Assembly: GCA_039814575.1 (NCBI GenBank) | Contig: JBCCAY010000014.1 | Span: 1 to 64,000, forward strand | Direction: 5' to 3' | DNA length: 64,000 nt | Source of the DNA: MED-G105 sp039814575 | GTDB taxonomy: Bacteria > Pseudomonadota > Alphaproteobacteria > Caulobacterales > Parvularculaceae | Part shown: positions 52,185 through 61,548 of the stretch, one piece after another | Numbering within the stretch: the first letter of the stretch is position 1 | Layout of the letters: every line of letters begins with the position of its first letter | Notes under the pieces: model-generated | Told to the model about the DNA's origin: nothing | What the model saw: the letters and a program-made list of their open reading frames with translations, nothing else | Database searches by the model: none | Program-made: the position numbers and the translations under genes

Positions 52185-53675
52185 ATGAAGGTTTCATTTT
52201 CTAAGGCCGCATTGCCGGCGAGCGGTGCCGTTGCGGCGCCGGTTTTTGAAGACTCCCTTGACGCGGCTGCAATCGAAGAATTGGACGCGGCGTCCGGCGG
52301 CGCCTTGTCAAAGGCGATAAAGGCTGCGGAATTCACGGGTAAATCTGGGCAAGTGCTTGATTTGGCGGGGCTCGCTGGCTTTGAGGCGCGTCGGGTCATT
52401 CTCATTGGCGCGGGTAAGGCGAAAGACCTGACCGCTTTGAAAGCCGAGCGGATCGGCGCCGACGCGATCGTTGCGGCGCTGAAGACGCGTGAAAAAGCTG
52501 CGGTCTTTTATGTGGATGGGCTTTCGAACGAAACGTTGAGCGAAGGCGAACTCGCTGCGCGTCTCGCCATGGGCGCCGTGCTTAAATCCTACCGGTTTGA
52601 TCAGTACCGCACGACGCTGGAGAAATCCCAAAAGCCGGTCTTGCAGAAACTCGTTGTGAAAACGGGCGCCAGCGACGCCAAGACTCATTTTGCGCCGCTT
52701 GAGAAGATCGCGGACGGCGTTTTCCTGACGCGTGATCTCTTGTCTGAGCCCGCGAACATTCTCTTCCCGGCGAGCTTCGCGGATCGCTGCAAGGAGCTTG
52801 AGGAACTTGGCGTCACCGTCAAAGTTCTCGGCGAAAAAGAGATGAAGAAGCTCGGCATGGGCTCGCTATTGGGCGTCGGCCAGGGCTCGGAACGCGAATC
52901 AAAGCTCGTCGCCATGGAATGGATGGGCGGCAAGAAGAACGCCGCGCCGGTCGCTTTTGTCGGCAAGGGCGTCACCTTCGACACCGGCGGCATTTCCCTG
53001 AAACCGGGCCCCGGCATGGAAGACATGAAGTGGGATATGGGCGGCGCCGGCGCGGTGACGGGAGCCATGGCCGCGATCGCCGGGCGCAAAGCCAAAGCCA
53101 ACGTCATCGGCGTTCTCGGGCTCGTGGAGAATATGCCCGACGGCAACGCGCAACGTCCCGGCGACGTGGTGACCTCCATGTCTGGCCAGACGATCGAAAT
53201 TTTGAACACCGATGCCGAAGGCCGCTTGGTGCTCGCGGACGCAATCTGGTGGACGCAAGAGCAGTATAAGCCGGCGGCGATCGTCGATTTAGCGACGCTC
53301 ACCGGGGCCATCATCATCGCCCTGTCGCATGAATACGCCGGGCTTTTCTCGCAAGATGACGATCTCTGCGAGAAGCTCGCCGCGGCGGCGGACGCCAGCG
53401 GCGATCCCCTTTGGCGGATGCCGCTGACCAAAGCGCATTATGATATGATAAAATCCGACATCGCCGACATGAAGAATATCGGCGGGCGCGACGGCGGCTC
53501 CTCGACGGCGGCGGCCTTTATCGGTAATTTTGTGAAGTCCGGCGTGCCATGGGCGCACCTCGATATCGCTGGCATGGCGTGGTCGTCGAAAACCAAACCG
53601 ACTTCTCCGAAGGGCGCTGTTGGGTATGGTGTTCGCTTGCTCGATGAGTTGGTGCGCCAAAATTATGAGCGTTGA
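52185..53675 (+). CDS. pepA: Leucyl aminopeptidase (cytosol aminopeptidase)
   Basis: This 496-residue M17 metallopeptidase removes N-terminal residues from peptides as a hexamer with two metal ions. The C-terminal catalytic domain has VGKGVTFDTGGISLKPGPGMEDMKWDMGG with the metal-binding Lys and Asp, and the family signature NTDAEGRLVLADA. The N-terminal domain (about 1-160) is variable. AAGGA lies about 10 bases before the ATG. It is divergent from lptF. The stop codon lies inside a 16 bp tandem repeat. Confidence 0.96.
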   Translation: MKVSFSKAALPASGAVAAPVFEDSLDAAAIEELDAASGGALSKAIKAAEFTGKSGQVLDLAGLAGFEARRVILIGAGKAKDLTALKAERIGADAIVAALKTREKAAVFYVDGLSNETLSEGELAARLAMGAVLKSYRFDQYRTTLEKSQKPVLQKLVVKTGASDAKTHFAPLEKIADGVFLTRDLLSEPANILFPASFADRCKELEELGVTVKVLGEKEMKKLGMGSLLGVGQGSERESKLVAMEWMGGKKNAAPVAFVGKGVTFDTGGISLKPGPGMEDMKWDMGGAGAVTGAMAAIAGRKAKANVIGVLGLVENMPDGNAQRPGDVVTSMSGQTIEILNTDAEGRLVLADAIWWTQEQYKPAAIVDLATLTGAIIIALSHEYAGLFSQDDDLCEKLAAAADASGDPLWRMPLTKAHYDMIKSDIADMKNIGGRDGGSSTAAAFIGNFVKSGVPWAHLDIAGMAWSSKTKPTSPKGAVGYGVRLLDELVRQNYER

Positions 53676-53705
53676 GCACTAAGAGCGTTGAGCACGGTGA
53701 GCGTT
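53667..53705. repeat. 16 bp tandem repeat over the pepA stop codon
   Basis: GAGCGTTGAGCAC occurs at 53667 and 53683, and a third partial copy (GAGCGTTAAAAC) at 53699, an exact 16-base period. The pepA TGA (53673-53675) is in the first copy. The layout mirrors the array at the end of the tadG-like gene. Confidence 0.88.
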
Positions 53706-53765
53706 AAAACGGCGAGCGGCGCATAGTAACAAGCCGGGTGCGCTGCGCATTAAAATGAGGGTCGC

Positions 53766-54239
53766 GTGAAACGGATCATGATGATTGTTGGGGTTCTGAT
53801 TGTCCTCGGCGCGGCCGCTTTTTTCGGCCTCGCGTTTAAATCGCGTTCCGGCGCCGCGCCTGGCCTTATCGACGGGACGCTTGCGCCTTGTCCGGATTCG
53901 CCGAACTGCGTCATCAGCGAACCGGGCGCGCGCGCAGACCAAAGCGTCGTGTCGCTTCCCGCGTCCTCTTGGGGGGCGTTGCCAAGCGTCATTGCTAATC
54001 TCGGCGGCGCGATTGTCGTGCAAGAAGAAAGCTATATCGCAGCGACTTTCCGCACGCCGTTGATGGGGTTCGTCGATGACGTCGAGTTTCGGCGGACGGG
54101 CGATGATGCTGAGAGTGCTGCTGAAAATGAAGGCGCTGAAAATGTTGTGCACGTCCGCTCGGCGTCGCGGGTTGGCCGCAGTGATTTCGGCGCTAACAGA
54201 GCGCGCGTCGAAGCCATTCGCAGCGCGTTGAACCCTTAA
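53766..54239 (+). CDS. DUF1499 family protein
   Basis: This is a 157-residue protein with one N-terminal membrane anchor or signal segment (about 4-22) and the DUF1499 motif LAPCPDSPNCVISEPG (about 40-55), then TFRTPLMGFVDDVEF and VHVRSASRVGRSDFGANRARVEAIR. The function is unknown. The GTG start at 53766 has GAGGG nearby. It lies 90 bp downstream of pepA on the same strand. Confidence 0.9.
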   Translation: MKRIMMIVGVLIVLGAAAFFGLAFKSRSGAAPGLIDGTLAPCPDSPNCVISEPGARADQSVVSLPASSWGALPSVIANLGGAIVVQEESYIAATFRTPLMGFVDDVEFRRTGDDAESAAENEGAENVVHVRSASRVGRSDFGANRARVEAIRSALNP

Positions 54240-54418
54240 AATATCCCAGATCGCTACATGCTGTGTCCTCTGATGAGACAGCGCTGCGATTAAAATGGCC
54301 TGCGACGAAGCGGCGTCAGCGCGGGCTGCGCAAAGCATTCGTCTTCACGGTGAATTCGCTCCATAAATAGCGATAACGTCGATTTGTTGGTCGGCGTTGA
54401 AGCTAAGGAGATGCGCCG

Positions 54419-56197
54419 ATGACCTTCGCAACGCCCGTCCGCGACATGCGGTTCGCCCTCGACCACATGGCTGGCTTTCAGTCGCTGGCGACGCCGGCGC
54501 TGTTTCCCGATCTCTCCGATGATTTGACCAGTGCGATTTTAGAGGAAGCGGCGAAGTTCTGCGATCAAGTAATTGCGCCGATGAATTGGGACAGCGACCA
54601 AAACGGCGGCGTCCTGGAAAACGGCGTTGTGCGCACGAGCCCCGGCTTCAAAGAAGCCTATAAGCAATATGTCGAAGGCGGATGGGGCTCGCTCGCTTTC
54701 CCCGAAGAGGCCGGCGGGCAGGGATTACCCTCAACGCTGTCGGTGGCGCTGATCGACGCGATGAACGCCGCGTGCATGTCCTTCGCGATCGGCACGACGC
54801 TGACGACGGGCGCGGTCAAGACCATTCTCCATGCGGGCACGGACGAGCAAAAGCGTTTGTTCGCCGGTAAATTGGTGTCGGGCGAGTGGACGGGCACGAT
54901 GAACCTCACCGAACCGCAGGCAGGCTCTGACCTTTCCGGCGTACGCACAAAAGCTGAGCCTGTCGGCGACGGACGCTATAAAATCAGCGGCCAGAAGATC
55001 TATATCACCTATGGCGACCACGATATCGCCGACAATATCGTGCATTTGGTGTTGGCGCGCTTGCCGGACGCGCCGGAAGGCACGGGCGGCATTTCAATGT
55101 TCTTGGTGCCGAAAATTCACGTCAACGCTGAGGGCGGCCTGGAAGGGCGCAATGACGTCCAATGCGTCGGCTTAGAAGAGAAAATGGGCCTCCATGGCAG
55201 CCCCACTTGCGTCATGGCCTATGGCGAGGCGGGCGAGTGCTACGGCACGCTGCTTGGCGAGGAGAACAAGGGCCTTAAAAACATGTTCGTGATGATGAAC
55301 TCCGCGCGCCTTGATGTGGGCGTGCAAGGGGTCGGTATCGCCGAACGGGCCTATCAACGCGCGCTCGCCTATGCCCAGGAGCGCCGCCAGGGCCGGGCGC
55401 CGGGCGTTAAGTCGGGCGATCAGATTCCGATTATTCAGCATCCGGACGTGCGCCGTATGCTTTATACGATGAAGTCGATGACCGAAGCGGCGCGGGGTAT
55501 CTGCTACGCCAACGCGGTCGCTTACGATTTGGCGCGGCGTAGCGATGACGTGGATACCCAGCGCCAAGCCAAGTCTTTAGAAGAGCTTTTGACGCCAATC
55601 TCGAAGGGCTGGTCGACCGACCGCGCCAATGACGTCACATCGCTCGGTGTCCAAATTCATGGCGGCATGGGCTATGTGGAAGAGACCGGCGCGGCCCAGC
55701 ATATGCGCGACGCCCGCATCGCGGCGATTTATGAAGGCACGAACGGCGTCCAGGCGATCGATCTCGTAGGCCGAAAACTCCAAGGCGATGGCGGTGCTGC
55801 GGCGCGGGCCTTTATCGATGACGCGCGCAAAACGGCTGCGGCCGCCAAAGACGCTGGCCTCGATCGTATTGCGATACGCCTCGACGCGGCGGCGACGGCG
55901 CTCTCGGCGTCCACCGACTGGCTGTTAGAAGCCGCCGCGCGGGACCAGTATGACGTGCTGGCAGGCGCGACGCCCTATCTCAATCAGTTCGGCGACGTTG
56001 CTGGCGGTCACTATCTGGCGAAGGGCGCACTTGCAGCGGTGAGCGCCGCGAACGACGACGCTTATGCCGCCGGCAAACTGGCGATGGCGAATTTCTATGC
56101 GGACAATACGCTGGCGGTGACGCCGGGCTTCACCGGCGCGGTCTCAGCCGGCGCCTCATCGGTCCAAGAACTCGATGTCGCCGTATTAACGGCCTAA
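54419..56197 (+). CDS. Acyl-CoA dehydrogenase (FadE/DmdC-like)
   Basis: This 592-residue flavoenzyme oxidises acyl-CoA to enoyl-CoA. The ACAD core (about 40-450) has GTMNLTEPQAGSDLSGVRT for FAD/substrate binding, KISGQKIYITYGDHD, MGLHGSPTCVM and GGMGYVEETGAAQHMRDARIAAIYEGTNGVQA with the catalytic Glu region. The extra C-terminal domain (about 465-590) is typical of the long type related to 3-methylmercaptopropionyl-CoA dehydrogenase. The chain-length preference is not visible. A short-chain dehydrogenase gene follows 17 bp later, forming a likely degradation operon. Confidence 0.93.
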   Translation: MTFATPVRDMRFALDHMAGFQSLATPALFPDLSDDLTSAILEEAAKFCDQVIAPMNWDSDQNGGVLENGVVRTSPGFKEAYKQYVEGGWGSLAFPEEAGGQGLPSTLSVALIDAMNAACMSFAIGTTLTTGAVKTILHAGTDEQKRLFAGKLVSGEWTGTMNLTEPQAGSDLSGVRTKAEPVGDGRYKISGQKIYITYGDHDIADNIVHLVLARLPDAPEGTGGISMFLVPKIHVNAEGGLEGRNDVQCVGLEEKMGLHGSPTCVMAYGEAGECYGTLLGEENKGLKNMFVMMNSARLDVGVQGVGIAERAYQRALAYAQERRQGRAPGVKSGDQIPIIQHPDVRRMLYTMKSMTEAARGICYANAVAYDLARRSDDVDTQRQAKSLEELLTPISKGWSTDRANDVTSLGVQIHGGMGYVEETGAAQHMRDARIAAIYEGTNGVQAIDLVGRKLQGDGGAAARAFIDDARKTAAAAKDAGLDRIAIRLDAAATALSASTDWLLEAAARDQYDVLAGATPYLNQFGDVAGGHYLAKGALAAVSAANDDAYAAGKLAMANFYADNTLAVTPGFTGAVSAGASSVQELDVAVLTA

Positions 56198-56214
56198 AGC
56201 GAGGAAACAGCCCC

Positions 56215-57093
56215 ATGACAACGCTTAAAGGCAAAACCCTTTTCATTACCGGCGCTAGCCGTGGCATTGGCCTCGCCATCGCCAAGCGCGCGGCCGCGGA
56301 CGGCGCTAACATCGTTGTCGCCGCGAAGACAGCGACAGCGCATAAACATCTTCCGGGAACGATCTATACGGCGGCCGAAGAAATAGAGGCGGCGGGCGGT
56401 AAAGCTTTGCCCCTAGTCGTGGATATTCGCGCCGAAGACCTCGTGGCCGAGGCCGTCGCTAAGACCGTTGAGACGTTCGGCGGTATCGATATTTGCATTA
56501 ATAACGCCTCGGCGATTTCTCTGACTGGCACCGACCAAACGGAAATGAAGCGCTGGGATTTGATGCACCAAATCAACGCCCGCGGAACGTTTCTCGTGAC
56601 GAAAACCTGTCTGCCGCACCTTAAAAAGGCGGACAATCCGCACATGCTGACCCTGTCGCCGCCGCTCGATATGAGCCCCAAATGGTTCTCGCCGCATGTG
56701 GCCTATACAATGGCGAAATACGGCATGTCCCTGTGTGTTTTGGGCATGGCGGAAGAATTCAAAGCCGACGGCGTCGCCTGCAATGCGCTGTGGCCGCGAA
56801 CGGCGATCGCGACGGCCGCGGTGGAGTTCGCCCTTGGCGGAGACGCCATGATCAAAGGCTCGCGTACGGTTGATATCTTGTCTGACGCGGCGCACATGAT
56901 TTTGACCAAGCCGTCGCGTGAGTTCACGGGCAATTTCGTCATCGACGATACGTTTTTGTACGAGCACGGCGTAACAGACTTTGAGAAGTATCGCGTTGAT
57001 CCGTCGCAAAAACTCTTTCCGGACTTCTTCGTGCCCGACGACGCAACGCCGCCGCCAGGCGTTGCGGAGACGATGCATACGTCGATGATGTAG
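56215..57093 (+). CDS. Short-chain dehydrogenase (HSDL2-like)
   Basis: This 292-residue SDR has the cofactor loop TGASRGIG (12-19), NNAS (96-99), and catalytic Ser148, Tyr164 and Lys168 in AYTMAKYG. The segment KTATAHKHLPGTIYTAAEEIEAAGGKAL and the ALWPRTAIATAAVE form place it with the hydroxysteroid-dehydrogenase-like 2 / citronellol-type group. It probably acts on a hydroxyacyl or alcohol substrate in fatty acid or terpenoid degradation with the upstream acyl-CoA dehydrogenase. The precise substrate is unknown. A strong terminator follows. Confidence 0.9.
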   Translation: MTTLKGKTLFITGASRGIGLAIAKRAAADGANIVVAAKTATAHKHLPGTIYTAAEEIEAAGGKALPLVVDIRAEDLVAEAVAKTVETFGGIDICINNASAISLTGTDQTEMKRWDLMHQINARGTFLVTKTCLPHLKKADNPHMLTLSPPLDMSPKWFSPHVAYTMAKYGMSLCVLGMAEEFKADGVACNALWPRTAIATAAVEFALGGDAMIKGSRTVDILSDAAHMILTKPSREFTGNFVIDDTFLYEHGVTDFEKYRVDPSQKLFPDFFVPDDATPPPGVAETMHTSMM

Positions 57094-57150
57094 TGCGAGA
57101 GCGATGAGCGTCGCTGTCTCACCCAACGAGTTTTAGGCATCTGTAAATAA

Positions 57151-57178
57151 AAAAAGGCCGGCGTTCGCCGGCCTTTTT
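57151..57178. terminator. Bidirectional intrinsic terminator
   Basis: AAAAAGGCCGGCG (57151-57163) pairs perfectly with CGCCGGCCTTTTT (57166-57178). The GC-rich stem with an A-run and a T-run can end transcription from both the SDR gene (plus) and the MipA/OmpV gene (minus). Confidence 0.93.
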
Positions 57179-57216
57179 GATGGTCTACAGTGACCGCATC
57201 ATCTGATGCGATAAGC

Positions 57217-58191
57217 CTAATTGAACATATTGAACTTGAACTCGCGCATGATGTGGAAGCCCACAATGTACTGATCGCGGCTACCGAACTGATCGATGAT
57301 TGGCGTATCGCTGATGCCGCGGAAAATGCGACGGTAGCGCACATAAGGGTTCAGCGACCACTTCTTGCCAAGATTGATGTAACCGTTGACGCTGCCGCCG
57401 ACATCGCGGAAGCCGGCGCCGGCGTCATACATCGGCAGCCCTGAGGCAATCGATTGGGCGTTGTCGACGGAGAAATAGGTGTCGGCGTATTCGTCGTCGA
57501 TCCACGCCACTTGTCCGGAAAACGCCGCTGAGAACCGCCGCGTCGTAAACAGCATGACCGTGCCGGCGCCGTCGATGATGAGGCCTCTATGGCCGCCTGC
57601 GATGCCTTTACGCGCTTTCGCCCGAACCAAAACCCGGTCAAGGAATGTCGTTGCAATAAAGCCGCCCGCTTCGAACGCCATATCAATATCGCCAAGGCCT
57701 TGCAGCGCTGGGTTTTCACGTTCGTCGCGATCGCCGATGAGGCGGATCGACGGGCCGATGGCGAACCCGGAGAAGCCGACGAGAGCAAGGTCGGCGCCGT
57801 CATCGTCAAGAAACAAAAAGTTCCGCACTCTGATGAAGACTTGGGGGTCGGCGACGAACTGATAGTCGTCCGATCCGAAATAATCCGGCTGATAGGCCGG
57901 TCCGACGCCGACGCTGAGATTGGTGGTTTCAGGCACGAGCAACGTAATCGCGCCGACAAACCCGCCAAATGGGTCCCAGCCGCGCGGTTCGTCGTATTCG
58001 TCGTCGTTCATCGGGCCGATTTCTTCAACCGGCGCCGCCGGACGCTTACCGAAAATCGGGTCCAAGCGCGGCTCGTCGGCTTGGTTTTGCGCCGCCGCCG
58101 GCGTTGTGACCGCCGGCGTCAAGAAGGCGATCGCCGCAAATAGCGCCCCGAATAACGTTCCGGCGCCAGCAAATGCTCTTTTAAACACCAT
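57217..58191 (-). CDS. MipA/OmpV-family outer membrane protein
   Basis: This is a 324-residue exported beta-barrel protein. The signal peptide is about 1-34 (FGALFAAIAFLTPAVTTPAAAQ). The body has alternating hydrophobic strands such as NLSVGVGPAYQPDYFGSDDY and GYINLGKKWSLNPYVRYRRIF, with the terminal aromatic strand YIVGFHIMREFKFNMFN expected for BAM recognition. MipA/OmpV proteins act as scaffolds or pores in various settings, so the role here is not determined. The ATG at 58191 is preferred because GGGGTG lies about 10 bases before it. Confidence 0.87.
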   Translation of the reverse strand: MVFKRAFAGAGTLFGALFAAIAFLTPAVTTPAAAQNQADEPRLDPIFGKRPAAPVEEIGPMNDDEYDEPRGWDPFGGFVGAITLLVPETTNLSVGVGPAYQPDYFGSDDYQFVADPQVFIRVRNFLFLDDDGADLALVGFSGFAIGPSIRLIGDRDERENPALQGLGDIDMAFEAGGFIATTFLDRVLVRAKARKGIAGGHRGLIIDGAGTVMLFTTRRFSAAFSGQVAWIDDEYADTYFSVDNAQSIASGLPMYDAGAGFRDVGGSVNGYINLGKKWSLNPYVRYRRIFRGISDTPIIDQFGSRDQYIVGFHIMREFKFNMFN

Positions 58192-58791
58192 GATTGTTTT
58201 CACCCCTCGATCCGCTTTACGGCTGAAGCGGTGTGCGCTGTTTTTCATTAGCGCATCATGTTCCGCCGTTCAGCGCGCTGACGGCTGCACATTGTCGGCG
58301 ATGCAACAGAATAAACGACAAAGCGCGCCGCTTGTTGTGCGTCGCATTTTGCGTTTCATGTCGGAAGCACTCGCCCCACCGGTTTATATCGCCGCTCTTC
58401 CCCGCAGATTACCGTCCAAAAATTCCAAAGCGCGAAGCACGGTCTCCAAAACAATAGGGAAAACCGATCGCCTCGATACACGAGCGTAGATACTGCAAAT
58501 ATTTGGTTAACGTGCCAAGCCGTTTCGCCGCCAGAGGCGCGATTTATATAAGTTTCGCAATTGGCGCTAAGGGATTTGTATAAAATTTCGCACTGCAGCA
58601 AATTGGCTCGTCAGCGTTTGGGAGCCACTGCCGGCAGTGAGAACGTCGATAAATTTGATTTTCACGTCGTAGCGACGCGATCGCGCGCTAAGCGGCGCAG
58701 ACGGCTGGTACGGTTAAATATTGCTTTCCGCCGCCGGGCCGGCGAAGCCCCCCCCCGTCGATCCGGCGAAGCCACCTGTCGATGGAGAGGC
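58192..58791. other. 600 bp intergenic region between rpsU and mipA
   Basis: No gene is supported here. The rpsU side has an imperfect duplicated block of about 24 bp (CCGGCGAAGCC at 58739 and 58763, each followed by a GTCGAT) around a C-run. The middle is relatively AT-rich and probably contains the promoter of the MipA/OmpV gene, which reads away from it. Confidence 0.45.
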
Positions 58792-59001
58792 TTAAAGCGC
58801 GCCTTCGCGTTGGAGGCGTTTGCGCAGGAGTTTACGCGCACGACGCACCGCTTCCGCTTTTTGGCGGGCGCGTTTTTCCGACGGCTTTTCGTAGAATTTC
58901 CGGCGTTTCATTTCCCGAAACGTTCCCTCGCGCTGCATCTTTTTCTTAAGCGCGCGAAGGGCTTGTTCGACATTGTTGTCGCGGACGCTGATCTGAACCA
59001 G
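58792..59001 (-). CDS. rpsU: 30S ribosomal protein S21
   Basis: This is a 69-residue S21: VQISVRDNNVEQALRALKKK, then REGTFREMKRRKFYEKPSEK and a basic tail. Standard S21 begins MVQI; here the codon before Val is CTG (58999-59001), preceded by GGAGAG at 6 bases spacing. No ATG, GTG or TTG is suitably placed; a TTG 23 codons upstream has no ribosome binding site and would add unrelated sequence. CTG is therefore the likely start. S21 helps the 30S subunit pair with mRNA at initiation. It lies divergent from COQ9, a common alphaproteobacterial order. Confidence 0.92.
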   Translation of the reverse strand: MVQISVRDNNVEQALRALKKKMQREGTFREMKRRKFYEKPSEKRARQKAEAVRRARKLLRKRLQREGAL

Positions 59002-59244
59002 GGGTGTCTCTCCAAAACAAAGAAGACGCCGCGACCATAGGGCCGGGACGTCGCTGCGATTCGATGGCAAGACATAGGCGAGCCTGCTTGGCCTTGCAAT
59101 TAGCCGCGGGTAACAAATCTATGCATCAATGTCCAGCATAGGGTTGCGTAGATTGACCTTTGGGCGCTGGATATTCGTAAACGGCTCGTCGTATTGAGTA
59201 GCCAGTTGAGCAATCAGGCGCCCGTTAACATAGGCTTTTGAAGA

Positions 59245-59937
59245 ATGATTGATGAGCATGAAGGTCCTGAAAGCGCTAATTCGGACGGCGCTGACAAGCA
59301 TGACGGCGTTGCGGCGTTACGGGCCGATCTTCTCGAGCCGACATTAATCAACGCGGTTTTTACCGGATTTACGCGGCAAACGCTCCATGCGGGCGCTTTA
59401 GACGCGGGCCACGATGCGGCGGACGCAGATCTCGCTTGGCCTTATGGGGTTGATGATTTCTTGGCGTATTGGTCCGGCGCGGCGGATCAGGCGGCGATAG
59501 ACTATCTCGCGGGCGATGGCGCTGAGGGGAGGATTCGCGAACGTGTCGCCGGCGGCGTTTTGGCGCGTATTGAAACCTTCGAACCCCATAAAGAAGCGGC
59601 TCGGCGGGCCGCCAATACGTTGCTCTTGCCGGGAAAACAACGCCTCGCCGCGCGCCTTGTCTGGCGCTCCGCTGACGCCATTTGGCGCGGCCTCGGCGAT
59701 CCATCGCGGGATTTCAACTACTATTCTAAGCGAACGATTTTGTCTGGCGTCATTTCGACCACGCAGGCGCGTTGGCTCACCGATGACGACCCTGAAATCG
59801 CCGCGACGAAGGCGTTTCTCGATGCCCGCATCGAGAACGTTATGCAGTTCGAGAAATTCAAGGCGCGTTTCAAAGATGTTGGGTTCGATCCCTCGGCGAT
59901 CATTCGCGCCGCCGCTAAAGCGCGATACGGCGCATAA
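59245..59937 (+). CDS. COQ9-family ubiquinone biosynthesis protein
   Basis: This 230-residue protein matches the COQ9 family, which binds isoprenoid lipid and supports ubiquinone hydroxylation by Coq7-type enzymes. The diagnostic C-terminal block is WRSADAIWRGLGDPSRDFNYYSKRTILSGV with ARWLTDDDPEI. The N-terminal half is TetR-like in fold in known structures. The first 25 residues are acidic and variable. It complements ubiG elsewhere in the window. The gene ends 14 bp from the convergent ICMT gene. Confidence 0.92.
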   Translation: MIDEHEGPESANSDGADKHDGVAALRADLLEPTLINAVFTGFTRQTLHAGALDAGHDAADADLAWPYGVDDFLAYWSGAADQAAIDYLAGDGAEGRIRERVAGGVLARIETFEPHKEAARRAANTLLLPGKQRLAARLVWRSADAIWRGLGDPSRDFNYYSKRTILSGVISTTQARWLTDDDPEIAATKAFLDARIENVMQFEKFKARFKDVGFDPSAIIRAAAKARYGA

Positions 59938-59951
59938 GACGCCGCCAGAAA

Positions 59952-60407
59952 CTAAATCCAGCGAGGCGCCCGATTGCAGTAGGCGTCATACTCAGCGCCG
60001 AAACGCTCGCGGAGCGCGGCTTCCTCGGGCTTAATCTGTAAGACGGTTATCATCCAGACAAAGAGCGGGATTGGCGCAAAAGCGGCGAGATTAGAGAGGT
60101 GCGCCGCCCAACCGATCAGCACCAAGAGCAGCGCTAGATACATCGGATTGCGCGAATAGCGGTAAAGGCCGCCCGTCACCAGCGTTGACGCGCGATCGAT
60201 CGCATGGGGATTGACTGTCGTCTTAGCCTGAAAAAATGCGCCGACGGCGACAGCCCCGATCAAGAACCCCGCCGCTGCGAAGCCCAAGCCGAGCAATTTC
60301 GTTATGGGCGTATCAATGGCGGCGAACGGCGCGCGGCCGGCGATGAACCAGCTTGCGGCGCCCGTGGCTGCTGCTTGCACTGGTGGCGGGATCAGCGGTC
60401 CGGTCAC
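59952..60407 (-). CDS. Isoprenylcysteine carboxylmethyltransferase-family membrane protein
   Basis: This 151-residue integral membrane protein has three or more helices and the family motif VTGGLYRYSRNPMYLALLLVLIGWA (about 90-114). It ends with EEAALRERFGAEYDAYCNRAPRWI. The motif binds SAM and the substrate lipid in related methyltransferases. Bacterial members have mostly unknown substrates. The start is a GTG at 60407 that shares bases with the purK stop (GTGA), so translation is coupled to purK. Confidence 0.88.
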   Translation of the reverse strand: MTGPLIPPPVQAAATGAASWFIAGRAPFAAIDTPITKLLGLGFAAAGFLIGAVAVGAFFQAKTTVNPHAIDRASTLVTGGLYRYSRNPMYLALLLVLIGWAAHLSNLAAFAPIPLFVWMITVLQIKPEEAALRERFGAEYDAYCNRAPRWI

Positions 60408-61546
60408 GCCGGGCGTGTATTGAAGGTCGTATCGGCGCCTTCTTCTATGGCGAAAATCCGTGTCGCGTGCCCCATTTTGCGGCCGTCGCGCGCCTCGCTT
60501 TTGCCATAGAGGTGAACGGCGGTGTCCGGCGTCGCGGCCAAAGCGCGCCAACTATGGACGTCGTCGCCTATGAGATTGGCCATGTCGGCGTCGCTATGGC
60601 GGGCGCCGTCGCCGAGCGGCCATCCGCATACGGCGCGAATGTGTTGTTCGAATTGATCGCAGACGCACGCGTCTTGCGTCCAATGCCCGGAGTTATGAAC
60701 GCGCGGCGCAAACTCGTTCACCAGCACCGCCCCGTCGGGCAGCACAAAAAACTCAACGGCGAGGACGCCCACATAATCGAGCGCATCCAGCGCCTTTAAC
60801 GTGATCTCGCGCGCGGCGTCTAAGCTAGCCGTTGGAGCATCCGCCGGCACTCGGCTGCGTCTTAAGATGCCGCCAGCATGGTCGTTGCGCGCAGGGTCAA
60901 AAAGAACGCTCGCGCCGTCGCGGCCACGTGCGCCGACGACGGAGATTTCGCACGCAAACGGCACGAAGCCTTCAAGGATGGCCGGCGCGCCGGCGATTGA
61001 TTGCAGTGCGGCTTCGAAGGCGCTGGCGTCGGCGGTTTCGTCTAAGCGGACTTGTCCTTTGCCGTCATAACCGAAGCGCCGGGTTTTCAAGATTGCCGGC
61101 AAGCCGATCTTACTGGCTGCGGCGGCGAGATTGTCGACGTCGTCAACCGCCGCATAGGGCGCAACGCCCGCGCCGAGGGAGCGCATGAAGTCTTTCTCGG
61201 CGAGGCGGTCTTGGGCGACGGCGAGCGGGCGCGCGCCGGGCGCCGCCGAAACGCCGGCCTTTTCAAGAATTTCAACCGTTTCTGCCGGGACGTTTTCAAA
61301 CTCATAAGTGACGACGTCGACGGCCTTTGCGAAGGCTTCAAGCGTCGCGGCGTCGCGATAGTCGCCGACGGTGACCGCGGCGGCGCATTGCTCGGCAGGA
61401 CCGTCAGGGCTGTCGGCGTAGATGTGAACCCGTAAGCCTAGTCGTGCGGCGGCGAGGGCGAGCATGCGTCCTAACTGGCCGCCGCCGAGAATCCCCACCG
61501 TTCCATTCGGCGCTATTGGAAATGTTTTCGATGCGTCGCTGGTCAT
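60404..61546 (-). CDS. purK: 5-(carboxyamino)imidazole ribonucleotide synthase
   Basis: PurK uses ATP and bicarbonate to make N5-CAIR from AIR in purine synthesis. This ATP-grasp enzyme of 380 residues begins TVGILGGGQLGRMLALAAARLG (16-37), with VTYEFENVPAE, ILKTRRFGYDGKGQVR and VLVNEFAPRVHNSGHWT. Its product is the substrate of PurE, encoded 89 bp upstream on the same strand. This purE-purK order is standard. Confidence 0.96.
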   Translation of the reverse strand: MTSDASKTFPIAPNGTVGILGGGQLGRMLALAAARLGLRVHIYADSPDGPAEQCAAAVTVGDYRDAATLEAFAKAVDVVTYEFENVPAETVEILEKAGVSAAPGARPLAVAQDRLAEKDFMRSLGAGVAPYAAVDDVDNLAAAASKIGLPAILKTRRFGYDGKGQVRLDETADASAFEAALQSIAGAPAILEGFVPFACEISVVGARGRDGASVLFDPARNDHAGGILRRSRVPADAPTASLDAAREITLKALDALDYVGVLAVEFFVLPDGAVLVNEFAPRVHNSGHWTQDACVCDQFEQHIRAVCGWPLGDGARHSDADMANLIGDDVHSWRALAATPDTAVHLYGKSEARDGRKMGHATRIFAIEEGADTTFNTRPA

Positions 61547-61548
61547 GT

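Noticed and set aside
59119..59301. 60-codon minus-strand frame between rpsU and COQ9
   Set aside because: It overlaps the COQ9 start, lacks a ribosome binding site and has no recognisable pattern.
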